Made by a program: the position numbers and the translations under genes. This document shows positions 32,076 through 42,225 of a stretch of 64,000 nucleotides of DNA, piece after piece. How positions within the stretch are numbered: the first letter of the stretch is position 1; each line of letters begins with the position of its first letter. This DNA comes from Rusavskia elegans (lineage: Eukaryota; Ascomycota; Lecanoromycetes; Teloschistales; Teloschistaceae): contig SAUG01000046.1 of the NCBI GenBank assembly GCA_011316305.1, positions 124,001 to 188,000 on the forward strand. The letters are read 5' to 3'. The notes beneath the pieces were generated by a model. It did no database searches. It was not told the origin of the DNA and was given only the letters and a program-made list of their open reading frames with translations.

Positions 32076-34709
32076 TTAAATCACCTCGAATATGTTTCTT
32101 GTGATCGGGGCCTCGCCCTTCTGAACCGGGCTTCTCGGGTCGTCATCTTGTGAGGGATTTGGGCTCACAAGTGTCTGCTCAAAAACTGATGATCCGGCCA
32201 AGTCGCCGGCTGCTGTTCGCGGAAAAGGACTTGCTGTAAATTCAGCTGCACGCGGCGAGAGCATCGAAGGTGTCTTGGGGGCGTCATCGACGACGCTCCG
32301 ATCGACTTCGACTTGTGGCAATTGGCGAAACGGTAGAGGCCGAGGAACCTGCTTCCGCGTTGCGATACTGCTGAAACCCCCAGGCAGCGGCTTGGGGCAG
32401 CTTGTGGCCAGGGCTGCTGTTGTGACAGGGATTGCTTGCTGCACGGCCATGGGAGAGGATGATCCTGAGCTTTGCGGCTCGATAAGCTTTACGGACGAAG
32501 GGTCCTCGATAATGGAAGTCTCATGCTTTCGCTTGAACGCTTCGTCTTTTTTCGATTTCTCTTCAACCTTGATAGCCGTAACAGGCATTTGCTCTGGTTC
32601 CATCGCCCACACCTGGTGCTCTGTGCCTTCATCTAAATCCTTACTGGGAGACCATTGCACATCAGGAGGCGCTGAGGACGGACCCGGGGACACGGTTTCC
32701 GACGTAGACATCTGAGCGAGTTGGGCAGAGCCAGGCGGACTAAATGAGTTGGCCCTGACAGGTGTGAGCTCATGATCCTTCCTTGAACTAGCAATGAGCG
32801 GTTCTTGATGTGAATTGCGATGTGAAGATGGAGGACGGGAGCCTCTTTGCTCGGAACTCAAAGTGCTGCTGGCATTCATTCTCCCAATGCCTCCGTTCTT
32901 CCAGCATTGCCAATCGGAGAAGGTTGGACCCGGGTTCTTGGGTAGCTTGCCTCGAAACTCATTGAGCTGGTAGATGAGATTCATGTTAGGCCCAATCCAT
33001 CTACTCCGACTTTTGACGGCATCGTATGCCTCTTGTACAGATAGCTCCGGGTTTTTGTACAACCCATAGGCTACGACCAGACTGGCAGAGCGGCTGACAC
33101 CACATTGACAATGCACCAGAATACGTTTGCCATCTTGCACTCGCTGATCAATCAACTCGCATAGCCGGAGGAGATCATCCACGAGGTTGGTATTGTGGTC
33201 CCATGGAACATGGATGTATTCGGGCTCTGGCTGGAATGGTTTTGGTGTCTCTGAAACAGGTTTGTGTTTCTCGTTCACTATATCACCCAAGCTAGTGCTG
33301 GACGACGGCTCCGATTCCGACACTCTGGTGTTGGTAAAACTGTCATCATTAACCGCAGTCGCATTGCTTTTCTTCAACGGATCTTGTGATGATGCATCCA
33401 AGTCTGAAGCGGTAGTTCTGCTTGCTACAGCTGTGAATGGATTCTTGACCTCCCGTGCGACATTAAGAACGACGTCAAATTGTGAAGCCTCGGTATCGCT
33501 TGGTTCCAGGTAAAGATACACACCGGGCTCGTAGATACATACCGGCCCTTGTGGATAAGCAGGTGACTTCGCCTCCCTCGACAGGGGCAAGTCATAATCA
33601 GGCTCTTCCTGGACATGTTCAAGCATTTGAAGTTTGATTGGAGAGGCCTGCGAGTCAACAGAAGAATGCCGTGATATGCTAAGCGGCGGTCGTCCTTTGG
33701 CCATCCTGCTTGGAATAGATGCGTTACCGAATGGAGGAAGTCGCATACCACCTTCAGGTGCCACAGTAGGAGATGATACCATTGGCATAGCTGAAGATGA
33801 TTGAAGGTATCTAAGTGTGCGTTGTTGGGGATCTACCGGTGTCGGAGGAACAGCCTGAACCGTACCCTCGCTTGATTGACTTGAAGCGCCAGATTCTGGT
33901 GTGGCAATGGTTAACCCAAGGTTACTTGGTCGTTTCCTCGGCGGCTTTGGAGGAACGATAAATGAAGGTGTTGGCGGCGCGGAGAAAGCGTGGTTAGGGG
34001 CCTTCTGATTCGCCCCAAGCAACAATTTTGGAAGCTGTTGCGCCTGTCGCGCTGAAGTGGAGATATTCACGGAGAGATTCTTCATATTCCGCATCTTCTT
34101 GCTGGGCGAATCGGCACGATGAATCCCAGGCAGGGCAGGGAAAGAGCTTGCCGGAGAGTCATTGTCTCCACAGTTGCTTGTGGTAGAAATTGAGCTCGTG
34201 CTCAAGGACTTGAAAGATGCTATGGGCAGCATGGATGTGGTGGATTCTGGCGAGGAGCTTGGGGATGGTTCTGTTAGGGCTGAATCCATAGTAGAGATTG
34301 TTGTGGTCGGAGAGGACTCGGCAGACTCGAAAGTCGAAGCGGAATCTGTGCGAAGTAACTGAGACGAAATGCTCGAGTTGTGAGAATGCTGCTTGAAGTT
34401 CAATCCAGCTGAGGTCTTGGGCAAGCCCTTGGTTTCCACCTCCGGCCCTGTAACGCCCGGACGATTAAGATCGTTTCCAACGACTGACATTGATGAAGGA
34501 AAAGATGCTAGCAATGACTGTGGACTCTCTTGTCCCGGCATCGCTGATGAGCATGCAGTATCTGTAGGTCTACCTCCTGATGTGCTGCAATGGTTGCCGT
34601 GGCCATGTAGTACAGAATTGGTAGTGACGACGCCGGGAAAGCAAGTACTACAGTGTAATATGGGGAAAAGAGGAGGTGCGACTGCAGCAAGGCCGGCCTG
34701 CGCAGACAT
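32076..34709 (-). CDS. MSG5: Msg5-type dual-specificity MAP kinase phosphatase
   Basis: One exon encodes 877 residues from MSAQAGLAA; an upstream in-frame Met at 34772 would add 21 residues that look like leader sequence. The first 370 residues are Ser/Thr-rich and disordered, with SPSKKMRNMKNLSVNIS and KPPRKRPSNLGLTI as likely basic docking segments. The phosphatase domain begins at PVCIYEPGVYLYLEP and contains the signature HCQCGVSRSAS (catalytic Cys near residue 533), then SRWIGPNMNLIYQLNEF. About 70 low-complexity residues split the domain between VAREVKNPF and YIHVPWDHN. Yeast Msg5 and Sdp1 switch off the cell-integrity and pheromone MAP kinases. A disordered C-terminal tail of about 280 residues follows. 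Confidence 0.88.
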   Translation of the reverse strand: MSAQAGLAAVAPPLFPILHCSTCFPGVVTTNSVLHGHGNHCSTSGGRPTDTACSSAMPGQESPQSLLASFPSSMSVVGNDLNRPGVTGPEVETKGLPKTSAGLNFKQHSHNSSISSQLLRTDSASTFESAESSPTTTISTMDSALTEPSPSSSPESTTSMLPIASFKSLSTSSISTTSNCGDNDSPASSFPALPGIHRADSPSKKMRNMKNLSVNISTSARQAQQLPKLLLGANQKAPNHAFSAPPTPSFIVPPKPPRKRPSNLGLTIATPESGASSQSSEGTVQAVPPTPVDPQQRTLRYLQSSSAMPMVSSPTVAPEGGMRLPPFGNASIPSRMAKGRPPLSISRHSSVDSQASPIKLQMLEHVQEEPDYDLPLSREAKSPAYPQGPVCIYEPGVYLYLEPSDTEASQFDVVLNVAREVKNPFTAVASRTTASDLDASSQDPLKKSNATAVNDDSFTNTRVSESEPSSSTSLGDIVNEKHKPVSETPKPFQPEPEYIHVPWDHNTNLVDDLLRLCELIDQRVQDGKRILVHCQCGVSRSASLVVAYGLYKNPELSVQEAYDAVKSRSRWIGPNMNLIYQLNEFRGKLPKNPGPTFSDWQCWKNGGIGRMNASSTLSSEQRGSRPPSSHRNSHQEPLIASSRKDHELTPVRANSFSPPGSAQLAQMSTSETVSPGPSSAPPDVQWSPSKDLDEGTEHQVWAMEPEQMPVTAIKVEEKSKKDEAFKRKHETSIIEDPSSVKLIEPQSSGSSSPMAVQQAIPVTTAALATSCPKPLPGGFSSIATRKQVPRPLPFRQLPQVEVDRSVVDDAPKTPSMLSPRAAEFTASPFPRTAAGDLAGSSVFEQTLVSPNPSQDDDPRSPVQKGEAPITRNIFEVI

Positions 34710-36366
34710 GGTGTCAGTAGATTCGACAGACAGTACCGTCAACAGCAGGGCATGGTGCCATTCGAAGGACACGAGAAGAGATGGTTGGAATGATCAAAGG
34801 ATATGGCAAGAGCGGTAGCGCCGCGAATGCGGTTCCAAAGTCAGGGGAAACAGGTAGCTGGAGGCAATGGTGATGGTAGACTCACGGTGGAAGCGCTCAG
34901 TCAGGGCGTGGGTGTGATTGGAGAAGAGTGGTATGGCGGCCCCCTCTTCCTGATTCGTGAACCTGGCAGTCCAGGAACCTTGCGTCACGAAGGCGAAGGT
35001 TTTCTCCAGGCGCAGAAGCGAGCGACGGCTGCAGCGGTGGTCTTGGGGAGCCGGCACTCGTTGAAGAAGATGGGAGGCCGAAGAAGCAGAATAATGAAGA
35101 ATTGTGTGCTTCAAGGCGCCAGAGGAGAGCTATAGGAGTGGGGCCATGGATGTTGACTGGAGGAGTTGCCGCCGACGAAGCATCTAAATATAACTCGTCG
35201 ACGCGAGCCTTGAGATTGGCCTGTGAGTTTTCCTCAGAGCTGCAGCCTTGGAAATTAGAGAAGCCGAAAACAGCTCCGAAGCGACAGGCTTTCTTTTTGC
35301 TTGCGATAATCTCGTAGATCGCCTGGGTGAAGAGATTCAGTCGACTCGAAAGGCAGATCCAAGGTTCGTGTCTTCACTCCACTCTTATTCATTGATGAGC
35401 AGCGAAGGTCCGGATGGAGCGACAAGTAATAATAATGATTTTGACGGCAATTGCCCCAAAGGTGAAGGTCAAACAAAAGGGAGGCTGCTGAAGTGCGCAA
35501 GGATACACGGTTTTGGTTGATCCAGTATTCCAGTCCCTCGAGAGCCCTGAACCATGAACCATGGGGAAGAGGACGTTGCAGATTGCGGACCATCACAGAT
35601 GCATCCTAGTGCGCGTCTTGTGTGTTTCAGCTTCGTTTGTGCTTATTTTAGCTTTGTTTGTTCCCACTCCACCAAATCACCGGGATCTTCATATCTCGAA
35701 GAGTACCTACGGAGTCGCATTGATCATTACCTTATGCATCCATGGTCTCGAGCAATTAGCCTTCACTCGTGTAACTAGGGCAGGTTTTCTGTAGAAGGGC
35801 AACTGTAGGAAAGAAAGAAGGTTGGTGGATTTGAGACATGGTCACTGTCTGAGCCTACGGACCGTTCCCTTCTTGATACTGAATCGACACTCATTCTGTT
35901 CCGCCTGAAAAAAAAGGCATCCAATCGTGAACTATGTGGTACGCGCTGTCCTTGAAGACTGTCTGTCAGACGGACAGAATCGAGCATCCGTACTCCTTAC
36001 TCCCTGGAGGGACAAGACTCGAAAGTAAGGTGGTCTCATCACGCAACGTAGAAAGGACTGACAAGGATCATGGTTATCGTTGCTGCAAACAACCGTCCCC
36101 GCCCTGTACGTGATCATCCGTGGTAGGTATCCCCCACTCGACATGACTTTAAGCTCCAATTGACCAATCGTCTGCCCGGCTGTTTGTTCTCTTCCCGTCC
36201 CAATCTTCATCCAGTTGCACAGACATCACTAGAGGAGCAGCATTATTGCCGTCTTCAGCGGGATCTTGTAATGAACAATGATTATTGTCATCTTTGTGCC
36301 GCAAGGTTGTTGACCTGAGAACGAGACGAGTCGAAACTCGAAAGGTCGAGAAGTCGAGAAGTCGAC
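34710..36366. promoter_or_regulatory. Divergent intergenic region, phosphatase / disordered-protein genes
   Basis: About 1.65 kb separates two divergently transcribed genes and should hold both promoters and long leaders. I found no supported coding frame; those at 34,803-35,135 and 35,255-35,596 have no family features. A direct GTCGAGAAGTCGAGAAGTCG repeat lies just before the start codon at 36367 (about 36,345-36,364). Confidence 0.5.
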
Positions 36367-39021
36367 ATGCCTTCACGTACAAACGAGGTCCATAGGCCAC
36401 TACGCGACCTGGACGATGCGGCTGAATCCACTTCTCCGTCACCCTCTTCTCCGCCAGCTTTGCAGCAGCATCAAGACGCAGCACACAACGCCATATCCGT
36501 CGACCAATCACAATTACCCAAAAGCCTTTCTACGTCACCACAGCATCAACGCATCAAGTCCGTCATTTCCAGCCATCAACCGACGACTACTCCTCCTGTC
36601 CAAGGTCAACAGAGGCTGGCCTCATCACCATCTGCGCTGCTAGGAAATACCCAACCTCTTTTATCCGCCCAAGAATCTTATTTTTCAAGCCAGCCGGGAA
36701 TTTCGGGCATCGAAGCGCGGTCGCCCGCAAACAAACGAGCACCCGCCTCTCGTAGCAGCCATGGCATACCGACAGCCAACGGCCCTCCTCCGGCTTTGAT
36801 CACCCAGCGCTCTTACCACGGAGACCCTTGGAGAAATCCAATCCCCACCGATCAGCCGGTCCTACCCACTGCGTCGCACCCGCACCCGCAACCTCAGACG
36901 TCGAGGACGACTTTGGCCAAGTACAAGGAAAGCGGAAGTAACCCAGCCTACAGGAATAGTACCGGTCCGAGAGCAACCGGACCCGCGACGTCAGATGCCA
37001 TGAATAGCAGTGAAGCCGAGCGAGGTGTGGCCTTAAACGCTCCCCCATACAGACAGCGGCACGACGCAGAAGACGACGACGACGACGAAACATTGCGCAC
37101 TGTTGATGGTTCAAAACTTTCGACTCGTCATCTCACAAACGGGGCCAACAAAGCGAATCACAGTGGTGGACAAGAGGATGATCATTCCTACTCGTCACAT
37201 GAAGACCTCTTTCTCCACCTTGCTCGTGCAGATTCTGAAGCGGGCAACAACTCGGATTCTACAAAGAAGATCGGTCGAAGGGGCTCTGACTTCGGTGTAT
37301 CGACTTATCAACCTGTTCGCACTGCACGGCAAGTGAGCAATCGACCCGCTTCAAGTGGTCGAGAGTTCGCCGGGGATAAGGTGTCGCGTTGGTCTCGTTC
37401 CAGTCAAATCGACACACCTACGCATGGCCGATACTCTTCGCCACGAGAGCAGAAGTACGCCGCTTCCGCGCATCCACTCGACCAAAGGAATCATGGCTAT
37501 CTGCCATCGGACCTTTCCTCGAAGCCGTCCTTCACCTCGCCTCGGGTCCGAAATTATTCAAATCGAGATACGTCACCTGAAATGCCTGCGTCGTCTGGTC
37601 GAAGACAGTCTATCGCAGGGTCGAGATCGAGTACACGGCCTCGCACGTACAAGCAATCTGCAAGGTCTCACATCTCTGGCAACTATTACGATTCGTCTCC
37701 GATCGCGCAAGATACTCGATTGCACCAAGCCATTCCTCCAGATGACACCGAATCAACAACATCAACCACGGCACCTTCGACTGTCTGGGACGAGCTTGAT
37801 GACCTCAAGTCGAGGATCCGGAAACTCGAACTCACTGGCAAATTGCCTTCTTCGTCCAGCGCGGCAATTGCCAGCGTTGCTAATGACCGGCCCAGGACAG
37901 CAACAACGACCATGACTACTGCCTCTTCATCACCCAAGGATAGAATCTCGAAGAATGTCTCGCCCGAGGCGTCAACGGTCAAAGGTACAGACACTTCGAG
38001 CTTGCATCCACTGCTCCACTCGGCACTCGCCAAGGCAAAGCCATTAATTAACCCAAAGGCTTACAGAGCACTGGAAACTACTGCTTCCGATGCATTGACG
38101 CTAGCTGCCATGACTGGAGCTGCCAAGTCCACTGGGCAAAAAACCTCAGCACAGGATGCATCTCGGGTCAACAATCGTCATATCCGGAGAAAGGCTGATA
38201 GCACTTGTCGAGGCTTGACGGAATTATGTATCGCTCTTTGCGAAGAGAAAACGTCCACCGAATCTCTAACGGCCAACGCTCAGACAGGAAGCAGAGAATA
38301 TGTTCAAGACAATATGAACGGCACTCCATTTCCCGAAGATCCCCCTCGTCTCCGCGCCTCAAGTCAAGATCCCAACCGGCCGAGCTCTAGGATCATAAGC
38401 CGCCTTGAAGCGCGCCGTTCCAGCTTGCTCGCATCTAACGCATTCCCCTCTACGACACTCCAACCCAACAACCAGATCCACTCTCCTACAATTCAACAGC
38501 ATAACATCTCAACACCGGCTCAACCAAACCCACACTCCTCCCGATCCTCTGTTCCCCTCCACCGCCGCCGCACTGCAGACAGCAACACCGACACAGTCAC
38601 CCTCCATAGCCGCTCCAGATCCCGTTCCACAGAACAACGTCCCTCGCTACCAACGCGCATGTCCCGTGAATACACATCCCAGCATCCCATCCCAACAATA
38701 TTAAATTCAACCAACCAACGGCGCTCCCCATCTATACATTCCTCTTCCGGGCAAAGGAAATCCTATTTTCCCTACTATGGCTCCACCAGCAATCACAGCA
38801 CTAACAACAATTCCCCGTCGACGCCCCTTAACAATAACAATAACAACAGTCAACTGGGTAACCGGAGATACCTGTCTTCGGAACGGCAAACGACGCCGGC
38901 TTCTGCGGACGAGAATCAAAGACGAGCGGCGGAGAGGCAGCAGAGGATTGCGAGTTTGGGGCAATATAGTAGTGGGAGGAGATTGAGGCTTGTGGAGGGT
39001 GAGCAGGGCCGAGCTACCTAA
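36367..39021 (+). CDS. Long disordered Ser-rich conserved fungal protein
   Basis: A single exon encodes 884 residues. It is dominated by Ser, Pro, Thr, Arg and Asn, with an Asp run near residue 240 encoded by GAC repeats. Two stretches look structured. One is a short amphipathic coiled coil, VWDELDDLKSRIRKLELTG, near residue 480. The other is a helical region near 545-620, from LLHSALAKAKPLINPKAYRA to a CRGLTELCIALCEE-like end. A basic arginine-rich tail closes the protein. The pattern resembles ascomycete proteins often labelled LPXTG-domain-like, a label that implies no function. I cannot assign a role; a cytoskeletal or scaffold protein is possible. Basic SR/RS segments suggest heavy phosphorylation. 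Confidence 0.75.
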   Translation: MPSRTNEVHRPLRDLDDAAESTSPSPSSPPALQQHQDAAHNAISVDQSQLPKSLSTSPQHQRIKSVISSHQPTTTPPVQGQQRLASSPSALLGNTQPLLSAQESYFSSQPGISGIEARSPANKRAPASRSSHGIPTANGPPPALITQRSYHGDPWRNPIPTDQPVLPTASHPHPQPQTSRTTLAKYKESGSNPAYRNSTGPRATGPATSDAMNSSEAERGVALNAPPYRQRHDAEDDDDDETLRTVDGSKLSTRHLTNGANKANHSGGQEDDHSYSSHEDLFLHLARADSEAGNNSDSTKKIGRRGSDFGVSTYQPVRTARQVSNRPASSGREFAGDKVSRWSRSSQIDTPTHGRYSSPREQKYAASAHPLDQRNHGYLPSDLSSKPSFTSPRVRNYSNRDTSPEMPASSGRRQSIAGSRSSTRPRTYKQSARSHISGNYYDSSPIAQDTRLHQAIPPDDTESTTSTTAPSTVWDELDDLKSRIRKLELTGKLPSSSSAAIASVANDRPRTATTTMTTASSSPKDRISKNVSPEASTVKGTDTSSLHPLLHSALAKAKPLINPKAYRALETTASDALTLAAMTGAAKSTGQKTSAQDASRVNNRHIRRKADSTCRGLTELCIALCEEKTSTESLTANAQTGSREYVQDNMNGTPFPEDPPRLRASSQDPNRPSSRIISRLEARRSSLLASNAFPSTTLQPNNQIHSPTIQQHNISTPAQPNPHSSRSSVPLHRRRTADSNTDTVTLHSRSRSRSTEQRPSLPTRMSREYTSQHPIPTILNSTNQRRSPSIHSSSGQRKSYFPYYGSTSNHSTNNNSPSTPLNNNNNNSQLGNRRYLSSERQTTPASADENQRRAAERQQRIASLGQYSSGRRLRLVEGEQGRAT

Positions 39022-39490
39022 CGGAAGGGGTATGGTTCAATTTGGGTGGTTTAGGAGGGCGGGCGAGGAAATCTACATCTATTTTTGTTCAGCGATCTAT
39101 GGTGCTCCACCCGGGCTCCCCCCTTTTCGAAGGTTTCGAAAACTTCGGAGGAGGCAGTCATGAAATTTCTTTGGATGGCGTTCATGGGAGGAGGCTTGAG
39201 CCCAATGGATTCGGGGTGTATTGGGTATTGCTGCTTTCTTGCTTTGGGTAAAGGCAAGCACTGGAGAGGTCTTCGGATACCTTTTTGGGTTGGCTTTGTT
39301 GGTCATCGATTGACGCTACCTAAATATGGAAACGAGATAGCTCGTGCTATTGAGAAAGTTCTGTCTCCTAAACTCATTACACGCCTGCACTGAAGTCCGC
39401 TTCAAGGCTTAATCAATGCCTGAGATATCACAGTTCGTTGACCCCCCTTCCCTCCCTCTCTAACGTTATTGACTCCGCTCCGTCACTCAC
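39022..39490. other. Convergent 3' intergenic region
   Basis: About 470 bp between the 3' ends of the disordered-protein gene and TPT1. No coding or RNA feature is supported. Confidence 0.5.
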
Positions 39491-40717
39491 TCACTTCTCC
39501 TCATCCCCCTTTCCCGCCTCCTGAGGCTCATAAATCACCTCTCCCGTCCCTCTCAACTCAACCCTCTTCACCCACTTCAACGCCACAACGCCATTCTCAT
39601 CCCCTTCCGTCAGCACCACTCCATTCGCACTCTTCCACCACTTCAGCCCGCCCTCTGCAGCGCTGCGTTTCACGTCGACCCAGACGAGGTGGTCGGCTGA
39701 TGCTCGCATACCGCTGATGACTTGCTCTTTTTGCTCGGCGTCTGTTTTCGATGGGTTCTCCGTAGTGGACTCGAGAGTAAGAGTAGAGATATCATTGGCT
39801 GTTGTAGGATCCTTATCCTGATCCCCGGCAGTTGTGGGATTGAATTCCTCGGCTGATCCCGAGGAAGCCGTCGACTTCGAAGTAACTTTTCGGTCCGGCA
39901 ACCCAATGGCAAAATGAACATGTCGTCTCCCCATTCGCTTCAACCCTCTGGATTTCTTAATCGCCTTCCAGCTTTTCTCGTCCGTGCCGTGCACGACCTC
40001 CTCCGGACAAGCTGGGTCGTCGGGTGAAAGAGGGGTGAGGAGATTTTCGCTGGCGATGGCGATGGAGTGGCCCTGGGAGGCGCGGATGAGGTAGTCTGAG
40101 GGTTTCGAGCTCGGTTGCGTGGGTGAGGAGGTGGAGGAGGCGGAGGGAATGAGGGCGAATCGCTTTTTGGCATTGGTGTCGACGATGGTTTGGAGTTCGG
40201 GGAAGGTGACGTGGAGGGAGCGGAGGCGGTGCCAGTTTAGCTGGTGGGTGATGGAGAGTCAGAAAAGGTTCGGACAAGGAACGCGAACAGACGACATTAG
40301 GGAAAGGACAGGAGAGAATTCCATGACTATGACCAACGGTATCGGAGGACGAGGGAAACAGGAGGAAATTGAGACTTGGATGTTCGAATAAATCGTAATC
40401 TTTGTCATGCTCTATGATAGGACATCGTCTTGTAAGGGACGTAACCACGAAAACAGACGGAAACCTTCAATCGACCTCTCTTGTGAATATACTTATTTTG
40501 AATAGCACTTCGACTTTAAAAGAAGAGAGACATATTTATCCATACTCACCAATTCCTCACAATTGATGTAGCCACTCTCATCCAACTTCAATTTCTCCTT
40601 CTCGGCGCCATGCCTCAGCACATAGGCCATAGCCTTCGATATAGTTTCTTCCCTCGATGGCGGTGGCCGTGCACCACCACCACCAGATTTGTTTCGTCCT
40701 CCGCCTCGAGCAGGCAT
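39491..40717 (-). CDS. TPT1: tRNA 2'-phosphotransferase (KptA/Tpt1 family)
   Basis: Two exons (40717-40550 and 40240-39491) joined across a 309-nt intron give 305 residues. Family blocks appear in order: SKAMAYVLRHGAEKEKLKLD (about 26-45), the junction CEEL-LNWHRLRSLHVTFPEL, NAKKRFALI, IRASQGHSI, and VVHGTDEKSWKAIKKS followed by GLKRMGRRHVHFA. The arginine and histidine residues in these blocks form the NAD and phosphate site. The enzyme removes the splice-junction 2'-phosphate from tRNA using NAD, the last step of fungal tRNA splicing. An extra Thr/Ser/Glu-rich insert of about 55 residues sits before the last conserved segment (SGMRASADHLVWVDV). The intron is longer than most in this window, but the protein junction is seamless. 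Confidence 0.93.
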
Positions 40718-41395
40718 CTTGCCTAGCTGGGAGAGAAGGACTCGAGGGTAGGAGCGAAGAATTGTGAATGAAGAGATGGATCTGTAAAGAATTGAGAGCA
40801 GTCACATGTGACGAGGGGATAGGATGGAATGGACTGTGTATGGCTTGGGGTTTGTTCTTTCTGAATCGTCTATAAAGCAGGAACGACGGAGGTTTATAGC
40901 GGGAATTTTACCATGGAAGGGGCATATTGAAGCCTAATATCCGTGAGTCACTTGTCAGATCTCACAGAGATTTCGCTCTTCACGGAGTCTATGTGCAGTC
41001 TGGTATATTTGGACCATCTATGTGGTCGGACGATTGATAAGGCAGGGAGAAAAATATACAGTAGACGATTTTGATTTTACCCTCGAGGTTTGGCCAACTC
41101 AACAGTACTAATATTTGAGACCTCTTCAAGATATGTTACCCTGCTTTAGGCAAGAGGTTTCCCTCGTTTCGAAGAGTCAATTGTCCCACAATCAGATGCG
41201 ATTGGCGCTCATCACCTCATAACAAAGTCCTCCGTCCGCGGCTGTAGAGGTATGTATGCGAAGACCGGCTGAGAGCAACCCACGCTGTAGCCGCTATGCA
41301 CTGCAGCATGTCCACGATCTTCAGCTCCCTTTGAAACTTCGAGATAGTTTCGCCACTCTTTCTCATATGCCGTCAGATGTGGTCCTTGTGAACTG
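40718..41395. promoter_or_regulatory. Divergent intergenic region, TPT1 / secreted protein
   Basis: About 680 bp between the start codons of two divergently transcribed genes; presumed promoters of both. No other feature is recognised. Confidence 0.5.
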
Positions 41396-41947
41396 GTGAT
41401 GATGCTGCAAATCTTCGCATGCCTCATATTCCTCTTGAACATCTCCTTCACCTTGTCCGTCACTCCGCCAGCAGGAAACCCCCAGCTTCCGCGAGTCGAC
41501 TCGCCAATAGGAATCCCAGACCTTCCCTCCAATATTTCCGATGCCACCGTACAGTTTGCAAATACCACATCGTATGGCGGCAGGCTCATCGGCTGTTTTG
41601 CGCAACGAACACCCCCATCGAAACCACTTCACACGATCGAAACGATGGATTGTTATACGAACATGGCGCGGGCGGTGCTCCTGGGAGATGGTGTGATGGA
41701 CCGCGGACGATGGAGCCCACACAGTGTGCCTTTCACTTACACAGCCGGGAGTTGCGTGATCATCCTCGATTCCGACGACAACAACACAGTTGATTTCTTT
41801 TCCGAAGCCGAGATTGCCCACGCCGCAGCCATGATAACATTCCCCTGCGTCGCCAATAACGACTTACCACTCGGTGGAAGGACGCACATTGGCGGTAGAG
41901 GAGTATACACCGTGACCGTGTTCGGACGGATACCGCTGCCGGAGTAG
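41396..41947 (+). CDS. Small secreted cysteine-containing protein
   Basis: A single exon encodes 183 residues. Three Met codons open a clear signal peptide (MMMLQIFACLIFLLNISFTL, cleavage likely near residue 22). The mature part has four cysteines, in IGCFAQ, MDCYTN, GSCVIIL and FPCVAN, enough for two disulphides, plus N-glycosylation sites (NIS, NTT, NNT). Spacing of the DCY...W...F.Y..GSC.I.L core resembles a common family of small secreted ascomycete proteins without assigned function. No transmembrane segment, GPI signal or catalytic motif is seen. An effector or cell-wall role is only inference. Longer reverse-strand frames over the same DNA lack these features. Confidence 0.72.
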   Translation: MMMLQIFACLIFLLNISFTLSVTPPAGNPQLPRVDSPIGIPDLPSNISDATVQFANTTSYGGRLIGCFAQRTPPSKPLHTIETMDCYTNMARAVLLGDGVMDRGRWSPHSVPFTYTAGSCVIILDSDDNNTVDFFSEAEIAHAAAMITFPCVANNDLPLGGRTHIGGRGVYTVTVFGRIPLPE

Positions 41948-42225
41948 AAGCTTTAGCGCAGAAGAGATGGACTGATTCGGTATCGTTGTGATGAAAAAGC
42001 TGGTCGCACACGAGCGGTTATCGAGTTGGCAATTTGGAGGTTGAACCCCTAATCGAGAGGCTCCTGAATGGATACGTCGGTACCTTCGCACGGTGGTCCG
42101 TTGTGAGAACGAATGGTTACCATGCCCCCTTGATTATTGTACAGCAGCACGAAAAGATCAGTCTGTAGTTCCAAGCCATCGGTTTTCTGATCCGAGACTG
42201 GATCCACCCTGACAGTGGCCAGTGT
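41948..42225. other. Convergent 3' intergenic region
   Basis: Short gap between the secreted-protein gene and EFG1. Nothing recognisable. Confidence 0.4.
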
